Both the position numbers and the translations under genes were made by a program. Shown piece after piece: positions 1-7,786 of a stretch of DNA of 25,196 bases (the stretch's first letter is position 1; each line of letters starts with the position of its first letter). The DNA is taken from the NCBI GenBank assembly GCA_046731855.1, contig JBKPLX010000097.1, positions 1-25,196 of the forward strand. The letters are read 5' to 3'. The notes below the pieces were generated by a model. It searched no databases. It saw nothing but the letters and a program-made list of their open reading frames with translations, and was not told the DNA's origin. The stretch comes from Udaeobacter sp046731855 (GTDB taxonomy: Bacteria; Verrucomicrobiota; Verrucomicrobiia; Chthoniobacterales; UBA10450).

Positions 1-97
1 GGCCTGGGCTGTATTCTGGTTTCTTTTCAGTAGGCATTGCCTTCTCTTTACTTGCGAATCGCAATCGTTCAACTCACCGCATTTAACTAGTTGAGAT

Positions 98-964
98 TCA
101 ACATCCACCTTTCCAACTTTCCGCCGCCGGGTCGTAGTCCAACAACTTATAAAGCTGCTCCCGTGTTTGCATTTTTTGTACCCAACCTGATTGCGTGCCG
201 GCCTTCTTCAGATCGCGCAGAAATTCTTCTGTCGCTTTCATTGAAACTCGGAACGCGCTCTGCGGAAAAATCACCATTCTGTAACCGAAATCGGAGAGTT
301 CTTGAGACGAAAGAAGGGGACTCTTGCCGAACTCTGTCATGTTCGCGAGCAGCGGCGCTTTCACCTCGCGGGCGAACGTCTTGAATTCATCCGCGCTTTG
401 TAACGCCTCGGGAAAAATCGCGTCCGCGCCGGCCTTGAGATAACGGAGGGCGCGTTCCACTGTCTGATCGAAATTTTCAACTGCGCGTGCATCTGTGCGG
501 GCAATGATCATGAAATCTTCGTCGCGTCGTGCCTTGACGGCCGCCGTGATCCTTCCGGCCATCTCATCGACATCGACCACCGATTTACCTGCAAGGTGTC
601 CGCAGCGCTTGGGAAATTCCTGATCTTCGATATGACAACCGGCCAAGCCTGCCTTTTCCAGCTCACAAATCGTGCGCGCGACGTTTTCCGCGCCGCCGAA
701 ACCGGTGTCCGCATCGACGATTGCCGGAATTGTTACCGCGCTTGCAGCATATCCTGCGAGCCTGACAACCTCCGACATCGACAGCAACCCAATGTCCGGC
801 ACGCCCGCGGTTGCGTTCGCCATTCCCGCACCGCTGATGTACACCGCATCAAAGCCAGCGCGCTCCACCTGTCGCGCAATCGCCGCGTTGGGGACACCAG
901 GCAGCATTACGCAACCTTGAGCGATCAATTGCCGCAATCGTGCAGCTTTGCTTTTCCTTGTCAT
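98..964 (-). CDS. prpB: 2-methylisocitrate lyase (isocitrate lyase/PEP mutase family)
   Basis: A 288-residue cytosolic enzyme of the isocitrate lyase/phosphoenolpyruvate mutase superfamily. The family member it matches cleaves 2-methylisocitrate to pyruvate and succinate, the last step of the methylcitrate cycle for propionate. Visible motifs are the Mg-binding VDADTGFG (about residues 84-91), HIEDQ (111-115) and the lyase signature KRCGH (119-123) with catalytic Cys121; that signature separates true lyases from PEP mutases. Length is normal for PrpB (about 290-300). An AGAGGA ribosome-binding site sits about 9 bases before the ATG. It lies 46 bases downstream of prpD on the same strand, so a prpD-prpB operon is likely. 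Substrate assignment rests on motif and neighbour rather than direct proof. Confidence 0.92.
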   Translation of the reverse strand: MTRKSKAARLRQLIAQGCVMLPGVPNAAIARQVERAGFDAVYISGAGMANATAGVPDIGLLSMSEVVRLAGYAASAVTIPAIVDADTGFGGAENVARTICELEKAGLAGCHIEDQEFPKRCGHLAGKSVVDVDEMAGRITAAVKARRDEDFMIIARTDARAVENFDQTVERALRYLKAGADAIFPEALQSADEFKTFAREVKAPLLANMTEFGKSPLLSSQELSDFGYRMVIFPQSAFRVSMKATEEFLRDLKKAGTQSGWVQKMQTREQLYKLLDYDPAAESWKGGC

Positions 965-1010
965 TCCGAACGGTCCTCTGTCACGTCGAGCGAAGTGGAG
1001 ACTTCTTTAC

Positions 1011-2381
1011 TCACTTCTTCAGCATCACCAACGCCTTCATTAGCTCGTCAACGTTCTCGGCTTGATCCAGTTTCCACGCCAGGTCGACAATCTTTTTTGC
1101 CCGCTTTTGGCCAATCGCCGGCTCCACGAGTGCAAAGAACTTCTCTTCCACCTCTGAATCGTTCAGTGGGTTTTTCGCGTGTCCCTTTGGATAGTCCACG
1201 CGCTTTGTCAGCCGCTTACCGTCGACAAAATCGATATGAACGATGTTCGCGACCGCTTCTGGGTACATGCCACTCAGCTCGCCATGGCGTGCGACTTTCA
1301 CGTTCTCCAAGAACTTCCAAACGTGCGGATGGGCGAAGCGCTCGCGATCGAATTGTTTGTCCGTTATCTCACCATCAATCAACGCTATCGCCGTAATGTA
1401 AGGCAAGCTGTGGTCCGCCGTTTCGCGCGTCTCGGGTTTCCATTTTTCCGGCTCGCTCCCAATGATGTCCACTGAAGCATCGTGACTTTCGATCGTCATC
1501 GATTTCACGTTTGCAGGATCGCCAACGTCTTTTCGTAAGGCGAGCGCAGCTTCGATGGCGCTTTGGCTGTGATATTCGGCCGGCCAAAACTTGATGCTCG
1601 TTTTCAAAATCATCTCCGGCGCTCCCTTGAATTTGTCGCCAACGTTTCCCAACGAGACACCAAGTTCCTTTTCGAACCCCATTTGTCCCTCGAAGATCGG
1701 CGCCGGACCAGTCATGCCTGCCCGCGCCAGCAGGGCCGAGTAAACTCCACGCCGGGCGGCGTCTGCGAATGCCACGCCTTTCCAGTGCGATAGTTCGCCC
1801 ACGCGCGCCTGCCGCATGGCTGCGCAGGCGACCCCGGCAATGTTCACCGCGTGGCGGGTCTTTTCCCGATCAAGTTTCATCAGGCGCGCGCACGCGAGCG
1901 CCGTGGAGAATGCGCCGTAAGTCACATGGTCCCACCCGCGCGCGCGAATACTGGCCGCGTCGCAAAGCCGGCATTGCACTTCATAGGCAAGCGCGATCGC
2001 GGCGATCAATTCCTGCCCATTTGCGGCCACGCTTTCCGCCACAGCCAGCGCCGCGGAAATGTTATCGCTCGGATGCGCCGGCTCTTTTGAAAGATAGGTG
2101 TCGTTATAATCGAAATAGCGAATGCAACAGCCATTGGCGAATGCGGTCCAGTCGGGCGGCGCCTTGTGATTCGTGCCAATGATTGTTGCTCCGTGTTTCG
2201 CCGAAAAATCGGAGGCGACTTTTCGCGCAATCGCACACGGCTCTTCATTCCATGCGCCCAGGGCGCAGCCCAGTGAGTCGATGACGCGCCGCTTTACCTC
2301 GTGCACGACCTCTTTGGAAAGATCTTCAAACCGAAATGAGGAGGAGTAATTGGCGAGTTGATGAGCGAGTGTTGTCTTCAT
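1011..2381 (-). CDS. prpD: MmgE/PrpD family 2-methylcitrate dehydratase
   Basis: A 456-residue MmgE/PrpD-family protein. PrpD dehydrates 2-methylcitrate to 2-methyl-cis-aconitate in propionate breakdown. Family-typical segments are visible: the N-terminal region with RRVIDSLGCALGAW (about residues 31-44), DYNDTYL and HPSDN (about 90-105), and the C-terminal domain with HSLPYITAIALIDGE. The first two carry the Asp/His residues proposed to be catalytic in the family. Length fits (450-485). It precedes prpB on the same strand and its start is divergent from the acyl-CoA synthetase. Some family members act on cis-aconitate or other acids, so the substrate is inferred from the adjacent lyase. No methylcitrate synthase gene lies within the window. 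Confidence 0.9.
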   Translation of the reverse strand: MKTTLAHQLANYSSSFRFEDLSKEVVHEVKRRVIDSLGCALGAWNEEPCAIARKVASDFSAKHGATIIGTNHKAPPDWTAFANGCCIRYFDYNDTYLSKEPAHPSDNISAALAVAESVAANGQELIAAIALAYEVQCRLCDAASIRARGWDHVTYGAFSTALACARLMKLDREKTRHAVNIAGVACAAMRQARVGELSHWKGVAFADAARRGVYSALLARAGMTGPAPIFEGQMGFEKELGVSLGNVGDKFKGAPEMILKTSIKFWPAEYHSQSAIEAALALRKDVGDPANVKSMTIESHDASVDIIGSEPEKWKPETRETADHSLPYITAIALIDGEITDKQFDRERFAHPHVWKFLENVKVARHGELSGMYPEAVANIVHIDFVDGKRLTKRVDYPKGHAKNPLNDSEVEEKFFALVEPAIGQKRAKKIVDLAWKLDQAENVDELMKALVMLKK

Positions 2382-2435
2382 GGAAAAGTTGCAATTTCAA
2401 TCTGCCGACGATTTTTGCATCGGCAACATGCGATC

Positions 2436-2498
2436 TTGCAGGGCAGGTGCTCTCGCCTGCCAGTCCCGGTAACCCGCCTGAGGTGGGTTGCCCTGCAA
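2436..2498. repeat. REP-like GC-rich palindromic element between prpD and acyl-CoA synthetase
   Basis: A perfect 10-base inverted repeat, TTGCAGGGCA (2436-2445) and TGCCCTGCAA (2489-2498), encloses two smaller hairpins: GGCAGG/CCTGCC (2442-2447 with 2456-2461) and AACCC/GGGTT (2471-2475 with 2485-2489). The inner hairpins overlap the outer stem slightly, so alternative folds compete, and the whole can fold as a three-way junction. It sits in the divergent spacer of prpD and the synthetase. The word GCAGGGC/GTAGGGC and the hairpin style resemble the elements near 6903 and 7694, which suggests one dispersed family. Confidence 0.6.
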
Positions 2499-2522
2499 TC
2501 AAAGAACGCGCACACTCTTTGC

Positions 2523-4484
2523 GTGAGCGAATTTCAATTTGGCGGAGAATTCGTGTGGCATCCGACGCCGGAGCTCATCGCGCGGTCAAACCTTCAGCGC
2601 TTTATCCAAAAACATGAGCTCGGTTCGTACGATGAGCTGATGCGACGGTCGACAACCGACATCGAGTGGTTCTGGGACGCGGTGCTGAGCGACCTGGATA
2701 TCCAGTTTTACAAACCATACTCGTGTGTGGTCGATCTCAGCGACGGCAAACCCTGGGCGCGTTGGTGTGTCGGCGGCGAAATGAACATCGTCCACAACAT
2801 GCTCGACAAGTACGCCGGCACCGAGATCGACAATCGCGTTGCCATCAAGTCCGAGACCGAAAACGGCACTACCCGCACCCTCACCTACAAAACGTTGCGC
2901 GTGCAAACCAACGAGATGGCTGCCGCGTTACGCAGCCTCGGGCTTGGAGAAGGCGACGCCATCGGCGTGTTCATGCCAATGGTTCCCGAGATCGTGGTCG
3001 CCATGCTCGCGATCATTAAGATCGGCGGAATTTTTTTGCCGCTTTTCTCCGGATTCGGCGCAACTGCGATTGTGTCCCGATTAAAAGACGCCGAAGCAAA
3101 AGCGCTTTTCACTGCGGCTGGAACTTATCGACGCGGAAAATTTTGTCCGATGAAACCGATTGCCGACGAAGCGGCGGCGCAAGTCCAGACGATTCGGCAT
3201 TTGGTTGTTCTTAATCAGGCCGGCGAATGGCTCATGGAGGATATTAGGCCAGATGCGGGGCCGCCAACGACGTTACCGGGACCGTTTGACGATGCGCCGA
3301 CCGAACGCACCTCGGCGGAAGACGCGATGATGATCATTTACACTTCGGGCACGACCGGCCGACCAAAGGGAGCGGTTCATACGCATTGCGGGTTTCCAGT
3401 TAAGTCAGCGCAGGACATGTGGCACGGGCTTGATCTGCACGCCGACGAAACTCTTTTTTGGATGACCGACATGGGCTGGATGATGGGGCCGTGGGAAGTG
3501 TTTGGCACGTTACTGCTCGGCGCGACGATGATGCTTTACGATGGCGCGCCCGATTTTCCGGAACCAGATCGAGTCTGGCAATTGGTAGATCGACATAAAG
3601 CGACGGCGCTTGGCGTCTCGCCGACCTTGATCCGCGCGCTGCGGCGTCATGGCGACGAGATTGTGCATAGACACGATCTTTCATCGCTTCGCAAATTCGC
3701 TTCCACCGGCGAACCGTGGAATCCCGATCCCTGGATGTGGCTCTTCCAAAATGTAGGGCGCGGAAAGCTTCCGATCATCAACTATTCCGGCGGCACGGAA
3801 ATCTCCGGTGGAATCGTGATGGGCAATGTGCTCACACCGATGAAGCCGTGCGCGTTCTCCGGACCGCTTCCGGGAATGGCCGCCGACGTTGTCGATGAAA
3901 ATGGAAAATCCGTGCGGGGACAGGTTGGCGAACTGGTGATCCGCGAACCTTGGATTGGGATGACGCGCGGTTTTTGGAAAGACCGCGAGCGTTACATCGA
4001 GACGTACTGGTCGCGTTTCCCGGATGTTTGGGTACATGGCGATTGGGCGGCAATTGATAACGACGGACTGTGGTACATTCTTGGCCGCAGCGACGACACT
4101 ATTAAGATCGCAGGCAAACGCGTTGGCCCAGCGGAAGTGGAATCAGTCCTGGTTGCCCATCCCCAAGTCAGTGAAGCAGCTGCCATTGGTGTCCCTGACT
4201 CCATCAAAGGCGAAGCGCTGGTTTGCTTCTGCGTTTTAAAGAAAGGTGTAAATGGCGATGTGACCCTTGCAGCTGAACTAAAAAAGGACGTCGGCCGCGA
4301 TTTAGGGAAAGCGCTCGCCCCGCGCGACGTAGTTTTCGTGGCTGACATTCCGAAAACAAGAAACGCAAAAGTGATGCGCCGGATTGTGCGCGCTGCGTAC
4401 CTGGGTGAAAAACTCGGCGATACATCTGCGTTGGAAAACCCAGCGTCGCTGGATGAAATCAAGCGCGCGGCCCAAAGCACATAG
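2523..4484 (+). CDS. Acyl-CoA synthetase (acetyl/propionyl-CoA synthetase-like, AMP-forming)
   Basis: An AMP-forming acyl-CoA ligase of about 653 residues that would activate a short-chain carboxylate with ATP and CoA. Motifs in order: P-loop-like YTSGTTGRPKG (from about residue 273), YSGGTE (about 421), the adenylate-binding and hinge block GRSDDTIKIAGKRVG (about 520-535), and PKTRNAKVMRR with catalytic Lys616, the residue acetylated in Acs enzymes. The usual WWQTE motif of acetyl- and propionyl-CoA synthetases is replaced by YSGGTE, so the acid pocket may differ. The frame stays open to an ATG at 2358, inside prpD's 5' end, but homology begins around 2553. GTG 2523 gives a family-like N-terminus. 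GTG 2553, five bases after a GGAG, is the main alternative. The prpDB neighbours suggest propionate as substrate; this is inferred. Confidence 0.88.
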   Translation: MSEFQFGGEFVWHPTPELIARSNLQRFIQKHELGSYDELMRRSTTDIEWFWDAVLSDLDIQFYKPYSCVVDLSDGKPWARWCVGGEMNIVHNMLDKYAGTEIDNRVAIKSETENGTTRTLTYKTLRVQTNEMAAALRSLGLGEGDAIGVFMPMVPEIVVAMLAIIKIGGIFLPLFSGFGATAIVSRLKDAEAKALFTAAGTYRRGKFCPMKPIADEAAAQVQTIRHLVVLNQAGEWLMEDIRPDAGPPTTLPGPFDDAPTERTSAEDAMMIIYTSGTTGRPKGAVHTHCGFPVKSAQDMWHGLDLHADETLFWMTDMGWMMGPWEVFGTLLLGATMMLYDGAPDFPEPDRVWQLVDRHKATALGVSPTLIRALRRHGDEIVHRHDLSSLRKFASTGEPWNPDPWMWLFQNVGRGKLPIINYSGGTEISGGIVMGNVLTPMKPCAFSGPLPGMAADVVDENGKSVRGQVGELVIREPWIGMTRGFWKDRERYIETYWSRFPDVWVHGDWAAIDNDGLWYILGRSDDTIKIAGKRVGPAEVESVLVAHPQVSEAAAIGVPDSIKGEALVCFCVLKKGVNGDVTLAAELKKDVGRDLGKALAPRDVVFVADIPKTRNAKVMRRIVRAAYLGEKLGDTSALENPASLDEIKRAAQST

Positions 4485-4495
4485 AATTCACCTCC

Positions 4496-4933
4496 TCAGC
4501 ACGTCGTATGGAAAAGTCCGCCTACCGGCTCGGTTTCCGCGAGCTTGTTGTAAAGCGCAACTGCTTCTTTGGTTGGCAAGACGTGCGTGGAGATTTGACG
4601 TTCCTTCAAAAAATCAAGCGTCTCGCGCGGGACATGAAGGCATTCGGCCATTCCACGCGACAGAACGACCACTGTGGCACCATGTTCGAGCAGCTCTTGA
4701 ACATCGGCAATTTGAATTCCAGGATCGTGGCCGGTTCCAGTCTCGCGCCAGTTCCAATCACGTGAGCCGCCGGGGAAAAGCTTGGCATCTTTGTAAGGCT
4801 CAGCCTGTCCCTCTACATCGAGTTGGCCCCATGAAACATGTTTGATCCGGGGTGAACGCCCTTCTTGCTTCACAGTAGAAACATCGTTGCCCGGCAGGCC
4901 GACAGCCGTCTGCCTCCTATCGGTGCCCGACAC
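4496..4933 (-). CDS. Mth938-like domain-containing protein
   Basis: A small protein (145 residues from the GTG at 4933) of the Mth938/DUF498 family, related to the mitochondrial complex I assembly factor NDUFAF3. Its biochemical role in bacteria is not established. The family core is clear from about residue 30: SWGQLDVEG, YKDAKLFPGG, WNWRETGTGHDPGIQ, a conserved VVVLSRGM segment and the terminal VGGLFHTTC. The start is uncertain, because homology begins near residue 28 and an in-frame GTG at 4873 would give a more usual 125-residue protein. It is convergent with the acyl-CoA synthetase, with 11 bases between stop codons, and divergent from the permease. Confidence 0.8.
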   Translation of the reverse strand: MSGTDRRQTAVGLPGNDVSTVKQEGRSPRIKHVSWGQLDVEGQAEPYKDAKLFPGGSRDWNWRETGTGHDPGIQIADVQELLEHGATVVVLSRGMAECLHVPRETLDFLKERQISTHVLPTKEAVALYNKLAETEPVGGLFHTTC

Positions 4934-4990
4934 TGCGCTTCCAACGTCGCCGCGTCCTGGCTAACATTCTAAGCCGATTCTGGTTATAAA

Positions 4991-6865
4991 GTGTCATTGT
5001 TATTCGATAAAATTTTCGGTCGTGCGCTGAAATCATCGGAGAGACGAAAGCAAGAATTAAGCGTCGTGACCGGTGTGCCGGTGCTCGGTTTGGACGCGTT
5101 GTCATCGGTCGCGTACGGGCCCGAAGCGGCACTGACAATTTTGATACCGGCGGGGTTGGTTGGTCTGAGCTTCATGCCATTGATCATGGTGAGCATTGTT
5201 GTGTTGCTCGCCATTCTTTACTTCTCGTATCGGCAAACCATCGCTGCGTATCCAAATGGCGGCGGCGCGTACATCGTTTCGAAAGAAAACCTCGGTGCGC
5301 GACTTGGCCTGGTCGCCGGCGCGGCGCTACTACTCGATTATATGCTGAACGTTGCAGTCGGAATTTCGGCGGGCGTCGCAGTGGTGATCTCGGCCGTGCC
5401 GGTGCTTCATCAGTATCAGCTGGCGCTTTGTCTGTTCGTGCTGGTGTTTCTCACCTTCCTAAATCTGCGGGGGGTGCGCGAATCGGGTTTGGTTTTCACT
5501 TTACCGGCATTCGCGTTCGTCGGCTGTATTGGGGGCGCGGTAATCATCGGACTTGCGCGCGCGTGGTTAAGTGGGGGCCATCCCGCGCCGGTCGAACCGC
5601 TGCCGAAAGTCCCACAAGCCACACAAGCGGTAAGCGCGTGGTTGCTCCTGCGCGGATTTGCCAGCGGCTGCACGGCGATGACCGGCATCGAAGCAGTAAG
5701 CAATGGCGTGCCGTTGTTTGCAAAGCCACGTATCAGCAATGCGCGCTGGACATTGACCGTCATCGTAGTCGTCCTCGGTGTGCTGTTGCTCGCTGTGGCG
5801 TGGCTTTGTCCGACCTATCACGTCAGCGCGATGGACCAAAGGCAGCCCGGCTATCAAACCATCCTCTCGCAGCTGATCGTCGCTGCCACGGGCAGCGGCG
5901 TTTTTTATTACGTGTCGATCGCCAGCATTCTCGTAATCCTCACGTTTTCAGCGAACACGAGCTTCGCCGGTTTTCCGCGCGTCTGCCGGCTGCTCGCCGA
6001 AGACGAATATTTGCCGCCGTCATTCGCCAATCGCGGACGACGTCTCATTTTCACTCAAGGGATCAGCGCACTCGCGGTGATTTCCGGGTTGATCCTGATC
6101 GGCTTCGGAGGAATAACCGAAAAACTCATTCCACTGTTTGCCATCGGCGCGTTCAGCGCGTTTACGTTGTCGCAAGCGGGCATGGTCGGCCACTGGATGC
6201 GAAAACGCGGCCGGGGTGCGCACGTCTCGATGTTCATCAACTTTACTGGCGCGATTTGCACTGGCATCGCGCTAGTGATCATCGTCCTCGCCAAATTCAC
6301 CGAGGGAGCGTGGGTCACTTTGATCATCGTGTTGGGACTGGTGCTGTTGTTTCAGCAAATTCACAAACGTTACCGCGAGATCACAAGAGAAGTCAGCAGA
6401 TCTGTCGAACTGAAAACGGCGAAGGTCCAGCCGCCCATTGTGATCATTCCAATCGGCGGCTGGGACCGCGTCGCCGAGCGCGCGTTGCGCTTTGGAATGG
6501 AAATGTCCGACGACGTCATCGCGTTGCACGTTACGACCGAGAACGAGGCGACAAACAGTCTCCGCGAACTTTGGATCAAAAACGTTGAACAACCTGCAAA
6601 AGGAGCGAAGGCCTCTGCGCCGCGCCTGGAAATCCTCAGTTCGCCTTACCGGCAGATCTATAATCCCATTTTGGATTTCGTAAGAAAAACCAGAAAAGAA
6701 AAAACGGATCGATTGATCGCTGTAATCATCCCAGAGCTAGTCGAGCCGCATTGGTACGAGTATCTGCTGCACAACCATCATGGCGCGGTGCTACGTTCGC
6801 GGCTGTTTCGCGAACGCGACCAACGCACCGTCGTGATTACCACGCCGTGGTATCTGCGCGATTAG
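4991..6865 (+). CDS. KimA-like APC superfamily permease with C-terminal cytosolic domain
   Basis: A 624-residue integral membrane protein of the amino acid-polyamine-organocation superfamily. About 12 hydrophobic segments span residues 25-465. The N-terminal block with LGLDALSSVAYGPEAAL and the AYPNGGGAYIVSKENLG motif match the KimA/YdaO group, whose Bacillus member is a proton-coupled, c-di-AMP-regulated potassium importer. Residues from about 480 form a soluble USP-like domain beginning with VIIPIGGWDRV and ending in a PHWYEYLLHN block typical of this group. Length (KimA is about 607) and architecture agree. The start is a GTG without a clear ribosome-binding site. No c-di-AMP riboswitch is recognisable in the 57-base upstream gap. 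Potassium transport is inferred; amino-acid transport is the alternative. Confidence 0.82.
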   Translation: MSLLFDKIFGRALKSSERRKQELSVVTGVPVLGLDALSSVAYGPEAALTILIPAGLVGLSFMPLIMVSIVVLLAILYFSYRQTIAAYPNGGGAYIVSKENLGARLGLVAGAALLLDYMLNVAVGISAGVAVVISAVPVLHQYQLALCLFVLVFLTFLNLRGVRESGLVFTLPAFAFVGCIGGAVIIGLARAWLSGGHPAPVEPLPKVPQATQAVSAWLLLRGFASGCTAMTGIEAVSNGVPLFAKPRISNARWTLTVIVVVLGVLLLAVAWLCPTYHVSAMDQRQPGYQTILSQLIVAATGSGVFYYVSIASILVILTFSANTSFAGFPRVCRLLAEDEYLPPSFANRGRRLIFTQGISALAVISGLILIGFGGITEKLIPLFAIGAFSAFTLSQAGMVGHWMRKRGRGAHVSMFINFTGAICTGIALVIIVLAKFTEGAWVTLIIVLGLVLLFQQIHKRYREITREVSRSVELKTAKVQPPIVIIPIGGWDRVAERALRFGMEMSDDVIALHVTTENEATNSLRELWIKNVEQPAKGAKASAPRLEILSSPYRQIYNPILDFVRKTRKEKTDRLIAVIIPELVEPHWYEYLLHNHHGAVLRSRLFRERDQRTVVITTPWYLRD

Positions 6866-6898
6866 AGTGAGGTCATCGCTCGGTGCCGATAGAATGTC

Positions 6899-6919
6899 GT
6901 AGCGGGGCGTCCTGCTCCG
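6899..6919. repeat. Short REP-like palindrome
   Basis: The imperfect palindrome CGGGGCGTCCTGCTCCG (6903-6919), preceded by GTAG, lies in the 76-base gap between the permease and the MBL hydrolase. It shares the GTAGsGGGCG-type lead and TCCT loop with the element at 7718-7744. It has no following T-run, so it is not a canonical terminator. Confidence 0.4.
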
Positions 6920-6941
6920 AAGAAAACGTAACTTCCCACTG

Positions 6942-7661
6942 ATGAAATTGAAGTTCCTCGGCACACGCGGCGAGATAGAGAAGCGGACGCGTCGGCACCG
7001 TATGCATACGTCACTGATGGTCTCATATCGCGGCGCCGATGTAATGATCGACTGCGGTCTCGATTGGCTGGTGAAATTTGAGCGGCTGCATCCCAGTGCG
7101 ATCGTTCTTACGCACGCGCATCCGGATCACGCGTGGGACTTGCGAGAAGGCGCGCATTGTCCGGTGCATGCGCCGCAAGAAACCTGGCGAGAACTGCGAT
7201 ATTACCCCGTCAAAGACCGTCGTCTGATCAAAGAGCGCACGCCGACGAAAATTTGCGGGATCACATTCGAAGCATTTCCAGTCGAACATTCCATACTCGC
7301 TCCAGCTGTTGGATATCGCGTTAGCGCTGCGCGCGCGTGTATTTTTTATGTTCCTGATCTTGTGTTTATCCATGATCGCGTTGCGGCGTTGAAAAACGTG
7401 CAAATTTATATTGGCGATGGCGCCACTGTGACGCGCTCGTTCATTCGGAGGCGTGGTAAGGCGCTCATTGGCCATTCGCCGGTTCGAACGCAGTTGACAT
7501 GGTGCGAAAAAGAAGGCGTCCCTAAGGCCATCATCACGCATTGCGGTTCGGAGATTGTGACCGGCGACGAACACAAGCTATCTGCCAAACTCCGCGCCAT
7601 GGCCGCCGAACGGGGTATCAAGGTTCGCATTGCCTACGACGGAATGAAGTTACTGCTATGA
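6942..7661 (+). CDS. MBL-fold metallo-hydrolase
   Basis: A 239-residue cytosolic metallo-beta-lactamase-fold protein. The metal site is intact: THAHPDH at residues 57-63 (His58, His60, Asp62, His63), His116 in PVEHS, an Asp at 139 or 159, and His200 in ITHCGSE. This pattern indicates a dinuclear metal hydrolase acting on a phosphodiester or similar substrate. No RNase J or glyoxalase-specific segment is present, so the substrate cannot be named. The N-terminus MKLKFLGTRGEIE resembles the start of RNase Z/PhnP-type members, where a GTxxx turn opens the fold. It follows the permease after a 76-base gap holding a palindrome and precedes a CapA-like gene; co-transcription is possible but unproven. 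Confidence 0.85.
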   Translation: MKLKFLGTRGEIEKRTRRHRMHTSLMVSYRGADVMIDCGLDWLVKFERLHPSAIVLTHAHPDHAWDLREGAHCPVHAPQETWRELRYYPVKDRRLIKERTPTKICGITFEAFPVEHSILAPAVGYRVSAARACIFYVPDLVFIHDRVAALKNVQIYIGDGATVTRSFIRRRGKALIGHSPVRTQLTWCEKEGVPKAIITHCGSEIVTGDEHKLSAKLRAMAAERGIKVRIAYDGMKLLL

Positions 7662-7693
7662 CGCTCGCGGAACCACGGCGCGCGCAGAGTGAC

Positions 7694-7744
7694 GCGCCCT
7701 ACCCAAAGCGCGTATCCGGTAGGGCGGGCAGTCCTCTGCACGCC
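7694..7744. repeat. REP-like double palindrome
   Basis: Two overlapping hairpins in the MBL-capA gap. GCGCCCTACC (7694-7703) pairs with GGTAGGGCGG (7718-7727) at 9 of 10 positions. The right arm then forms a second hairpin, GGCG-G-GCAG (7723-7731) with CTGC-A-CGCC (7736-7744), around a TCCT loop. GTAGGGCGGGC-type words are characteristic of dispersed intergenic elements, and related sequence occurs at 2436-2498 and 6899-6919. Alternative pairing of one arm gives two mutually exclusive RNA folds. Confidence 0.6.
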
Positions 7745-7786
7745 GCCTCCGCTTTTGAGCGTGAGATTTGGAGCTTATTCTGATTC

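Noticed and set aside
69..94. TCAACT/AGTTGA hairpin as terminator after prpB
   Set aside because: The stem is only six base pairs with a 14-base loop and no T-run; too weak to call. The rest of 1-97 holds nothing I recognise.
596..1396. 266-codon open frame on the plus strand across prpB/prpD
   Set aside because: It is antisense to two genes with clear family motifs, has an Arg/Ser-rich composition typical of shadow frames, and shows no recognisable domain.
5428..6588. 386-codon open frame on the plus strand inside the permease gene
   Set aside because: It is the +1 frame of a strongly supported membrane protein; the translation is rich in Arg, His and Gln with no membrane or domain pattern.
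7658..7783. Possible 41-residue gene overlapping the MBL stop by ATGA
   Set aside because: Most of it is the REP-like palindrome, and no family resemblance or ribosome-binding site supports it.
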